Assembly: GCF_013375555.1 (NCBI RefSeq)
Contig: NZ_JABXWB010000001.1
Span: forward strand, 62,001 to 126,000
Length of the DNA stretch: 64,000 nt
Reading direction: 5' to 3'
From: Sphingobium sp. EM0848
Lineage (GTDB): Bacteria > Pseudomonadota > Alphaproteobacteria > Sphingomonadales > Sphingomonadaceae
A program made the translations under genes and the position numbers. Shown one piece after another: positions 57,552 to 64,000 of this stretch (position 1 is its first letter; each line of letters begins with the position of its first letter). The notes beneath the pieces are model-generated. The model was not told where the DNA came from, did no database searches, and saw only the letters and a program-made list of their open reading frames with translations.

Positions 57552-58187
57552 ATGACCCTTGACGACCTGCTGGCCGAAGCCGTGCCACCCGTCTGCGCGA
57601 TCCTGCGCGGCCTGAAGCCCGAGGAAGCGCTGGACATGGGCGCCGCGTTGATCGAGGCTGGCATTCATATCATCGAAGTCCCTTTCAACTCGCCCGACCC
57701 GCTGAAGAGCATCGCCGCGATGCAGGTGGAATTTGGCGATCGCGCGCTGATCGGCGGCGGCACGCTGCTGTCGGTCGAGGCGGTGGAAAGCCTCCATGAT
57801 GTCGGCGGCCGCATCATGGTGACGCCCAATACCGACCCGCAGGTCATTGCGCGCGGCGCGCAACTCGGCCTTGAGCTGCTCCCCGGTTTCATGACCCCCA
57901 GCGAAGCCCTCGCCGCGGTCAAGGCGGGCGCGCGCCGCATCAAACTCTTCCCCGCAGCGCGTCTTGGCCCCGCCTATGTGAAGGCGGTGAAGGAGGTGCT
58001 GCCCAAATATGTCGGCATATGGGCGGTCGGCGGCACCGGCGCCGGAACGATCGGCGAATGGCTGGCGGCCGGCTGCGAAGGGATTGGCGTCGGCGGTGCG
58101 CTCTACCGTCCGGGCGACACCGTGGCGGTGGTCAGGGAGCGCGCGAGGGAACTGGTCGCGGCTTGGACGGCCATCAAAATGTGTTAA
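57552..58187 (+). CDS. dgoA: 2-dehydro-3-deoxy-6-phosphogalactonate aldolase
   Basis: A 211-residue KDPGal aldolase (KHG/KDPG family). The general-base Glu lies in GIHIIEVPFNSPDP, and the Schiff-base Lys in ARRIKLFPA; IGGGTLL and IWAVGGTGAGTI complete the barrel. It splits the product of the kinase to pyruvate and glyceraldehyde 3-phosphate. With the dehydrogenase and dehydratase across the divergent promoter it makes a De Ley-Doudoroff galactose route, lacking only a lactonase. Confidence 0.92.
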   Translation: MTLDDLLAEAVPPVCAILRGLKPEEALDMGAALIEAGIHIIEVPFNSPDPLKSIAAMQVEFGDRALIGGGTLLSVEAVESLHDVGGRIMVTPNTDPQVIARGAQLGLELLPGFMTPSEALAAVKAGARRIKLFPAARLGPAYVKAVKEVLPKYVGIWAVGGTGAGTIGEWLAAGCEGIGVGGALYRPGDTVAVVRERARELVAAWTAIKMC

Positions 58188-58233
58188 ATCTTGCCGGCCT
58201 GCCGCGTTTCGGCGCGATCCAGCATCTCGCGCA

Positions 58234-58389
58234 TTAATGGCCAGATTCAGCTAACGCTTTTTCCATCCGGTTGACGTCGACATCGATCGGCCAGATGCGT
58301 GCGCTCTGGATCGTCTCGACCTCCATGGCCTCGCCCAAAGTCCGGCGCAGCCGCGCCTGATCCTCACCCAGCCAGATGCGCCTGTCCAA
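58234..58389 (-). CDS. Possible 51-residue protein with a TTG start
   Basis: A minus-strand frame between dgoA and ctaA: LDRRIWLGEDQARLRRTLGE, MEVETIQSARIWPIDVDVNR, ending ESGH. Third codon positions are strongly G/C, as in the neighbouring genes, while the other frames lack this. There is no ATG; a TTG at 58389 follows AAGGATAG by about nine bases. The product would be acidic-basic mixed and helical. No family recognised. Confidence 0.4.
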   Translation of the reverse strand: MDRRIWLGEDQARLRRTLGEAMEVETIQSARIWPIDVDVNRMEKALAESGH

Positions 58390-58486
58390 CCATGTCTATC
58401 CTTTGGCGCAGTCGCCATCATGACCTTTTGTCCATGTTCGGCGTTACCCTTGCAACGGGGCGGACAAGGGGGCATGGATCGGCCCT

Positions 58487-59533
58487 ATGACTGCGCTGAC
58501 CCTTAGCCGCCCGGCCATAGCCGTTCCACGTCCCGCCTCGATCGCGCGCTGGCTGCTGGCTGTCGCGGCTCTGGTCTTTTGCATGGTGGTCGTCGGCGGC
58601 ATCACCCGCCTGACGGAATCCGGCCTGTCCATCACCCAATGGAAGCCGATCACGGGCGCCATCCCGCCGATCACGCATGACCAATGGATGGAGGCGTTCC
58701 ACGATTATCAGCAGATTCCCGAATATCAGCAGCTTCGGCAGGGCATGACGCTGGGCGATTTCCAGTTCATCTTCTTTTGGGAATGGGTGCACCGGCTGCT
58801 CGGGCGCCTGATCGGCGTGGCCTTTGCCCTGCCGCTGCTGTGGTTCGCGTGGAAACGGGCGATCCCGCAGGGCTATGGCCTGCGTCTGCTGGCGCTGTTG
58901 GCGCTGGGTGGATTGCAGGGCGCGATCGGTTGGTGGATGGTGATGTCGGGTCTGTCGGTGCGCACCGATGTCAGCCATTACCGGCTGGCCGTGCATCTGC
59001 TGACCGCGCTGTTCATCATGGGCGGCCTCATCTGGACCGCGCTTGACCTGCTGACCCGATCGAAGACACCGTTCGCCAAGCCGGCGATGCTGCACCCCTT
59101 CGCGATCGCGGCCCTTGTGGCGTTGCTGGTGCAGCTCATGTTCGGCGCCTTCACCGCGGGACTGGATGCAGGCTATGTCTCCAGCACCTGGCCGCTGATG
59201 AACGACCATTTCATACCGCAGGGCATCCAGTGGCTCGGCTCGCTCTGGGCCACGGTGTCGAGCGATCCCTATCTGGTGCATTTCATCCATCGCTGGTGGG
59301 CCTGGGTCGCCGCGATCATGCTGATCCTGCTGGCGCGCATGGCGAAGCAGGCCGGGGAGCGCGGCCCGTCGATCGCCCTCAATACCGCCGTCGGCACGCA
59401 GATCGTGCTTGGTATCGCCACGGTGATCAGCGGCATCGCGCTGCCGCTTGCGGTGCTGCACCAGGCGGTCGGCGCGCTGGTGGTCGCCTCCGCGACCTGG
59501 GCCGCACACAGCCTTGGCGAGCGGCGGGGATGA
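58487..59533 (+). CDS. ctaA: Heme A synthase (COX15/CtaA type)
   Basis: A 348-residue membrane protein with eight predicted segments, converting heme O to heme A for cytochrome oxidase. The heme-ligand His residues stand in EWVHRLLGRLIG, SHYRLAVHLL, FIHRWWAWV and VLHQAVGALV. The N-terminal GGITRLTESGLSI loop is the alphaproteobacterial COX15 signature. The stop overlaps the cutA start (ATGA). Confidence 0.95.
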   Translation: MTALTLSRPAIAVPRPASIARWLLAVAALVFCMVVVGGITRLTESGLSITQWKPITGAIPPITHDQWMEAFHDYQQIPEYQQLRQGMTLGDFQFIFFWEWVHRLLGRLIGVAFALPLLWFAWKRAIPQGYGLRLLALLALGGLQGAIGWWMVMSGLSVRTDVSHYRLAVHLLTALFIMGGLIWTALDLLTRSKTPFAKPAMLHPFAIAALVALLVQLMFGAFTAGLDAGYVSSTWPLMNDHFIPQGIQWLGSLWATVSSDPYLVHFIHRWWAWVAAIMLILLARMAKQAGERGPSIALNTAVGTQIVLGIATVISGIALPLAVLHQAVGALVVASATWAAHSLGERRG

Positions 59534-59850
59534 GCGGCGTCGCGCTGGTCTATACGCTGTTCGGCTCGCGCGAGGCGGCGATGCGGGCGGCGCGCCAGCT
59601 TATCGAGGAACGGTTGATCGGCTGCGCCAATCTGTTGGGGGAGGCGACCTCCCTTTATGAATGGAACGGCGTGCTGGAGGAGGCGGCCGAAACCCCCGTT
59701 CTCTTCAAGACCACGCCTTCGCGCCGCGACGCGCTCATGGCGCGCATCGCGCAGCTGCATGATTATGAGGTTCCCGCGATCCTCGCTCTGCCGGTGGAGG
59801 CCGCCGATAGCACCTTCGCCCGGTGGGTGGGCGACCAGCTCGCAAAGTGA
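59530..59850 (+). CDS. cutA: CutA-like divalent-ion tolerance protein
   Basis: A 106-residue CutA family protein. The trimer-forming core motifs ARQLIEERLIGCANLL, TSLYEWNGVLEEA and HDYEVPAILALPV are clear. The true start is the ATG overlapping the ctaA stop; the open frame before it is inside ctaA. CutA proteins are small trimers linked to copper tolerance in E. coli but of unsettled role. Confidence 0.9.
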   Translation: MSGVALVYTLFGSREAAMRAARQLIEERLIGCANLLGEATSLYEWNGVLEEAAETPVLFKTTPSRRDALMARIAQLHDYEVPAILALPVEAADSTFARWVGDQLAK

Positions 59851-59889
59851 CAGGTATTATTTTACCCGTCAGCAAAGCCGCCGAATCTC

Positions 59890-59918
59890 TTGACTTGGGG
59901 CACGTCACCCGTCATTAG
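59890..59918 (+). promoter_or_regulatory. Probable promoter of rplM-rpsI
   Basis: TTGACT at 59890-59895, a 17-base spacer and CATTAG at 59913-59918. The -35 is near consensus; the -10 is weaker. It precedes the ribosomal-protein start by 63 bases. Confidence 0.45.
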
Positions 59919-59980
59919 CGCGCATCTTCCGAAAGCCGGCGACGGCGATCGGTTTATGCATTTAAACGGAGATTGGCACC

Positions 59981-60460
59981 ATGAAGGCGCTGATGAAGAC
60001 CACGAAGCCGGCAACCCCGGCAACGGTCGAAAAGAAGTGGATCCTGATCGACGCGGAAGGTCTCGTCGTCGGCCGCCTCGCCTCGACCGTCGCGAACATC
60101 CTGCGCGGCAAGCACAAGCCGAGCTTCACCCCTCACGTCGATTGCGGTGACAATGTCATCATCATCAACGCGCAGAAGGTGAAGTTCACCGGCCGCAAGC
60201 TGACCGACAAGGTTTACTACAAGCACACCGGCTATGCCGGCGGCATCAAGGAAACCACCCCCCAGAAGGTTCTGGAGGGCCGTTTCCCCGAGCGCGTCCT
60301 GGAAAAGGCCGTTGAGCGCATGATCCCCCGTGGTCCGCTGGGCCGCCAGCAGATGCGCAACCTGCGCATCTTCGCCGGTGCCGAGCATCCCCACGAAGCG
60401 CAGAACCCCGAAGTGCTCGATTTCGCGTCGCGCAACCGCAAGAACAAGGTGGGTGCATAA
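59981..60460 (+). CDS. rplM: 50S ribosomal protein uL13
   Basis: A 159-residue uL13 with the usual [18 protein letters not shown] start and the [20 protein letters not shown] core. It has a clear GGAGA ribosome site. The stop overlaps the rpsI start by one base, the conserved two-gene operon. Confidence 0.97.
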   Translation: MKALMKTTKPATPATVEKKWILIDAEGLVVGRLASTVANILRGKHKPSFTPHVDCGDNVIIINAQKVKFTGRKLTDKVYYKHTGYAGGIKETTPQKVLEGRFPERVLEKAVERMIPRGPLGRQQMRNLRIFAGAEHPHEAQNPEVLDFASRNRKNKVGA

Positions 60461-60993
60461 TGTCCGATAACCGCCAGTCCCTGTCCGACCTCGCGTCGCT
60501 GACCGCCAACGCTCCGGCGCCTGCCGCTGCCGAAACCGTCGCCGCCGACGCGCCGATCGCTCCGGTTCAGCCTTCGGCTCCGCTGCGCGCCCAGGAAATC
60601 GACAGCCTCGGCCGCGCCTATGCGACCGGCCGTCGTAAGGACGCCGTCGCTCGCGTCTGGGTGAAGCCCGGCACCGGCAAGATCACGGTCAACGGCCGCG
60701 ATCAGGAAATCTACTTCGCTCGCCCGACCCTGCGTCTGGTGATCAACCAGCCTTTCGGCGTCACCGAGCGCGAAGGTCAGTATGACGTGATCGCCACCGT
60801 CAAGGGCGGCGGTCTGTCGGGCCAGGCCGGTGCGGTCAAGCACGGCATCGCTCAGGCTCTGTCGAAATATGAGCCGGCGCTGCGCAGCGCGGTCAAGGCC
60901 GAAGGCTTCCTGACCCGCGACAGCCGCGCCGTCGAGCGTAAGAAGTACGGTAAGGCCAAGGCCCGCCGCAGCTTCCAGTTCTCGAAGCGCTGA
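60460..60993 (+). CDS. rpsI: 30S ribosomal protein uS9 with N-terminal extension
   Basis: A 177-residue uS9. The core ([18 protein letters not shown] to RRSFQFSKR) is normal; the first 48 residues are an Ala/Pro-rich extension typical of alphaproteobacteria. The basic C-terminal tail that reaches the P-site tRNA is present, ending in Lys-Arg. Confidence 0.97.
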   Translation: MSDNRQSLSDLASLTANAPAPAAAETVAADAPIAPVQPSAPLRAQEIDSLGRAYATGRRKDAVARVWVKPGTGKITVNGRDQEIYFARPTLRLVINQPFGVTEREGQYDVIATVKGGGLSGQAGAVKHGIAQALSKYEPALRSAVKAEGFLTRDSRAVERKKYGKAKARRSFQFSKR

Positions 60994-61014
60994 TCGGTTC
61001 GATCGAAACGATTT

Positions 61015-61049
61015 GGGGAAGGGGCCGGATTTCCGGTCCCTTTCTTTTT
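61015..61049 (+). terminator. Rho-independent terminator after rpsI
   Basis: GGGGCCGGA-ttt-CCGGTCCC stem followed by TTTCTTTTT, 28 bases after the rpsI stop. Confidence 0.85.
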
Positions 61050-61139
61050 GTCGCGATGGAATCCGCTTAAAGCCTTCATTTCGCTTCCGAACCCAAGGCA
61101 ACTTTTCCTTCCGCCCGCTGCTTGGTCCCGCAACAGCAA

Positions 61140-61236
61140 TCGAAAGGATGAACTGACCGACAAGGCAAAGGCGGCTGGCAACAAGGCGGCGGGCGCCATC
61201 AAGGAAGCCGTTGGCAAGCATCAGCGCGATCTCGCG
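61140..61236 (+). pseudogene. CsbD-like protein remnant
   Basis: The frame DELTDKAKAAGNKAAGAIKE, AVGKHQRDL matches the N-terminal half of CsbD-type stress proteins, but after about 30 residues it runs into unrelated sequence, and the only nearby ATG (61148) is in another frame. A frame-disturbed, shortened relic is the likely reading. Confidence 0.45.
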
Positions 61237-61357
61237 CTGCGCTCATCAAAGCAAGGCTTCGCCCCATGGCGAGGCCTTTACTGTATCAGTGCTCTCATAC
61301 GCCTCTTGCCGCTCGCTCCCTTTCATGCTCCTGTCCGGCGCAGCAAGGGAGATATTC

Positions 61358-62680
61358 ATGTATAATCGGCGGACCATGCTGGCGGGCGCTACGGCATCGC
61401 TGGTTCTTTCCACGCGACTCATCGCACAGACATTGCCGCCGCAGGGCTTCGCGACCCCGGCGGGTACATCGCCTTTCACCCCGGACGTGTTCCGTGAGCG
61501 CCGCCGCCATGTCATGGAGATGTTGAAGGATGGCGTCGCGGTCGTTTACGGGGCCGGGCCGGTGGAGAGCAGCGCCGCCGTCGCGCCGCCCTTCGTGCAG
61601 GACGGCGACTTCGCCTGGCTGACCGGCATCGTCGATGAACCGGGCGCGATCCTGGTGATGGCGCCTGCCGAGCGGACCGTCCGGGAATGGTTGCTGCTCC
61701 CCTCCCGCGATCCGGAGGCCGAACGCTGGGAAGTCGAGCGCCTGCCGCTCGGCACGATACTGGAACAGCGCACCGGCTTTGCCCGCGTGTCCCGCACCGG
61801 CAGTCTTGGCGGCCTGGTCACGACTCTCGCCGAGCGGTCCAAGACCCTGCATTTCCTCGGTCCCATCGTCGGCGCCTCCGCGCCGGTGCCTCCGGCGCTG
61901 GAGCTTTACGGCAGGGTGATGCAGCGGGTGCCGGGCGTCTCGCTCAAGGATGAGAGCGGCCTGCTGCCCTCGCTCCGCATCGTCAAGGAAGTGCGCGAAC
62001 TTGATCTGATGCGCAAGGCGGCGGCGGCAACCGCGCGCGGCCATATCGCGGCGATGAAGCAGGCGCGGCTCGGTATGACGGAAAAGCAGTTGAAGGCCAT
62101 TCTCGAAGACGCCTTCCGCGCCGGGGGTGGGGAGGGGCTGGCCTATGACAGCATCGTCGCCACCGGACGCAACGCGGCTTCCCTGCACTATACCGGCGGC
62201 AGTGGCGTGATCGGGGCCAATGACCTGATCCTGATCGACGCGGCGGCCTCGGTCGGCGGCTATGCCTGCGACGTGACGCGGACCTTCCCGGCCAACGGCA
62301 AGTTCACGGCGGAACAGCGCGCCGCCTATGAACTGGTCCTCGCCGCGCAGGCCGCTGCCGTCGCGAAACTCAAGGCCGGGGTCTATTATGAGGATCTGGT
62401 CGAGGCGGCGAAGGACGTGTTCCGCAAGGCCGGCCGGGTCGATGATTTCACCCATGGCCTCGGTCATCTGGTCGGCCTCGACGTCCATGACGCGGGCGAT
62501 CTGTCGAAGCCGCTGCCTGCGGGCGCGGTCATCACCGTCGAACCCGGCCTTTACGTCCAGTCCGCCAATTATGGCATCCGCATCGAGGATCTTTATCTCA
62601 TCACCCAAAGCGGATCGCAGCGGCTGAGCGAAGGCATTCCCCGGACGGTCGAGGAAATCGAGGCCGCGATGGCGCGTTAA
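61358..62680 (+). CDS. Exported M24-family (Xaa-Pro aminopeptidase-like) metallopeptidase
   Basis: About 440 residues from ATG 61358, preceded by AAGGGA. The N-terminus NRRTMLAGATASLVL looks like a Tat or Sec signal. An aminopeptidase P N-terminal domain is followed by the pita-bread catalytic domain with all five metal ligands: two Asp in DAAASVGGYACDVTRTF, His in GLGHLVGLDVHD, Glu in ITVEPGLY and Glu in GIRIEDLYLI. It should cleave Xaa-Pro peptides in the periplasm. It ends by overlapping the convergent symporter gene by four bases. Confidence 0.9.
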   Translation: MYNRRTMLAGATASLVLSTRLIAQTLPPQGFATPAGTSPFTPDVFRERRRHVMEMLKDGVAVVYGAGPVESSAAVAPPFVQDGDFAWLTGIVDEPGAILVMAPAERTVREWLLLPSRDPEAERWEVERLPLGTILEQRTGFARVSRTGSLGGLVTTLAERSKTLHFLGPIVGASAPVPPALELYGRVMQRVPGVSLKDESGLLPSLRIVKEVRELDLMRKAAAATARGHIAAMKQARLGMTEKQLKAILEDAFRAGGGEGLAYDSIVATGRNAASLHYTGGSGVIGANDLILIDAAASVGGYACDVTRTFPANGKFTAEQRAAYELVLAAQAAAVAKLKAGVYYEDLVEAAKDVFRKAGRVDDFTHGLGHLVGLDVHDAGDLSKPLPAGAVITVEPGLYVQSANYGIRIEDLYLITQSGSQRLSEGIPRTVEEIEAAMAR

Positions 62681-64000
62681 TCCTCTTCAGGCGTCGCCAG
62701 ATATTCCCGCACGTCGCGCCGCAACTCCCCGCCGCAAAGATAGAGCGCGATCACATTGGGGATCGCCATCAGGAAGAAGCTGCTGTCGACGATGCCGACC
62801 ACCCGGCCCAGATCGATGGCAGCGGCGGGAGGCAGGGCGACGATGTAGAGGATCTTGTAGGTCCACTGCGCCCTGGGGCCATTGCCGAACAGATAGCCCC
62901 AGGCCTGCAGGCCATAGAAACCCCAGGCCACCAGCGTCGAATAGGCGAACAGCACCACGACCACCGCCAGCAACCATGGGAAGGAGGGCGACACCTGCGC
63001 AAAGGCGGCGGAGGTGATGGCAATGCCCTCCAGCCCGCCCTGCCATGTGCCCGCGACCACCAGCGCCAGCCCGCCCAGCGCACAGACGATCATCGTGCCG
63101 AGCAGCGGTTCCAGCAGCGCGACCAACCCTTCGGACACCGGATGCCGCGCCCGCGCCAGACTATGTGCCATGACCGCCGAGCCGACGCCCGCCTCACTGG
63201 CAAACACCGCGCGCCGCATGCCCGCGACAAATGCGCCCACCGCGCCGCCCGTCGCGGCCTGTCCGCTCCATGCTCCGTGCCATATTTCCGCCAGCGCGCC
63301 CGGAATGGCGGTGGCGTGCAGGATCAGCACCGTCGCCACGCCGATCAGATAGACCGCGACCTTCAGCGGCGTCAGCCTTTTCGCCACTTCACCCAGCCAC
63401 GCCGCGCCGCCCAGCGTCACCAGCGCCACCGCCCCGGCGAGGATCGTGCCATAGGCCCAGCCATTGCTGAACCCCGTCACCACCTTCACCTGCGCGAAAC
63501 TCTGGTTGACCTGCACCATTGGGATGGCGCCGAACAGCGCGAAAAAGGCGTAGAGGCCGCCCAATATCAGCCCGATCTTCGGCCAGCCCCGCGCCGCGCC
63601 CACGGCCTTCAGCACATACATCGGCCCGCCATGGACATGGCCTTGCGCGTCGAAGGTGCGATATTTGAGGCCCAGCGTCACCTCGGCCATCTTCACCGTC
63701 ATCGCGAACCAGCCGATGATGAACATCCACAGGATCGCACCGGGCCCGCCCATGGTCAGCGCCACAGCCACGCCCGCAATATTGCCAAGGCCGATCGTGC
63801 CGGACAGTGCCGTGGACAGTGCGCCCCACTGGCTGACATCGCCCTTCGCCTCGCCCTCATGCGGCTGGGTCTTGAGGATGCGCAGCGCCCGGCCCACCGC
63901 CGTGACATTGGGGAAGCCGAGCCAGATGGTGAAGAAGAGCATCGGCAGGGCCAGATAGAGCACGATCAGTTCGATCTGCGTCTCCAGCACGGGAACCTTC
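62677..64000 (-). CDS. Alanine/glycine:cation symporter (AGCS), N-terminus beyond window
   Basis: At least 441 residues of a sodium:alanine/glycine symporter. Landmarks are GAIPMVQVNQSFAQ, LSGTIGLGNIAGVAVALTMGGPGAILWM and RRAVFASEAGVGSAVMAHSLA, with about ten membrane segments. A GTG at 63990 could be used, but the frame is open to the window end and family members begin with a further segment, so the gene is probably cut by the edge. Confidence 0.9.
   Translation of the reverse strand, partial: KVPVLETQIELIVLYLALPMLFFTIWLGFPNVTAVGRALRILKTQPHEGEAKGDVSQWGALSTALSGTIGLGNIAGVAVALTMGGPGAILWMFIIGWFAMTVKMAEVTLGLKYRTFDAQGHVHGGPMYVLKAVGAARGWPKIGLILGGLYAFFALFGAIPMVQVNQSFAQVKVVTGFSNGWAYGTILAGAVALVTLGGAAWLGEVAKRLTPLKVAVYLIGVATVLILHATAIPGALAEIWHGAWSGQAATGGAVGAFVAGMRRAVFASEAGVGSAVMAHSLARARHPVSEGLVALLEPLLGTMIVCALGGLALVVAGTWQGGLEGIAITSAAFAQVSPSFPWLLAVVVVLFAYSTLVAWGFYGLQAWGYLFGNGPRAQWTYKILYIVALPPAAAIDLGRVVGIVDSSFFLMAIPNVIALYLCGGELRRDVREYLATPEED

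Overview
This is high-GC DNA whose gene content and architecture suggest an alphaproteobacterium of the sphingomonad group (Sphingobium/Sphingomonas-like). Pointers are the very large NAD-glutamate dehydrogenase, the alphaproteobacterial-type extended uS9, the abundant TonB-dependent receptors, a PAS_5-domain protein and the ribbon-helix-helix small protein. The genus is an inference from gene content; no rRNA is present.

Region by region. 1-9.6 kb is housekeeping: a HerA-like ATPase cut by the window edge, a periplasmic Do protease, hflKC, mrp, a CoA-binding protein gene broken by one amber codon, an orphan IorB-like molybdoenzyme subunit and hemH. 9.6-10.6 kb carries phaB and an RHH protein. 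10.6-21.3 kb is an iron-uptake block resembling the piu cluster of pseudomonads: two siderophore-type TonB receptors flanking a TonB, a Sel1 protein, a PiuC dioxygenase, and a divergently placed ApbE/DUF4198/DUF2271/PepSY operon. Three transcription units share the same palindromic box (GCGA-N5-TCGC), probably a Fur-type site. 21.4-28.8 kb has mlaA, the 1557-aa glutamate dehydrogenase and a PAS_5 protein.

A tRNA-Thr(CGT) at 28.9 kb is followed directly by a tyrosine integrase and opens an accessory region running to about 47.4 kb. It holds small phage- or satellite-like genes of unknown function, a BRO-N antirepressor fragment, a helicase-like P-loop protein, three insertion sequences (IS21, IS1380 and a scrambled IS66 pair), and a 617-aa protein that appears to fuse an AbiEi-type antitoxin domain to a HipA kinase, preceded by two inverted copies of an operator-like sequence. 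A lower-GC pair of exported proteins closes the region. The IS21 splits what looks like one small-gene operon, and the IS1380 sits at the 5' end of the helicase-like gene.

47.4-64 kb is chromosomal-type again: a tandem TetR repressor with a near-perfect operator divergent from a D-aminoacylase-like gene and a Coq4-like gene; a galactose/arabinose oxidative cluster (dehydratase, dioxovalerate dehydrogenase, sugar dehydrogenase and GntR on one strand, KDGal kinase and KDPGal aldolase on the other); ctaA, cutA, rplM-rpsI, an exported M24 peptidase and an AGCS symporter running off the window end.

The strongest candidate for something little described is the AbiEi-HipA fusion with its own operators (40.6-42.5 kb). 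Next are the paired palindromes and cassette-like repeats in the 35.8-36.9 kb part of the island.
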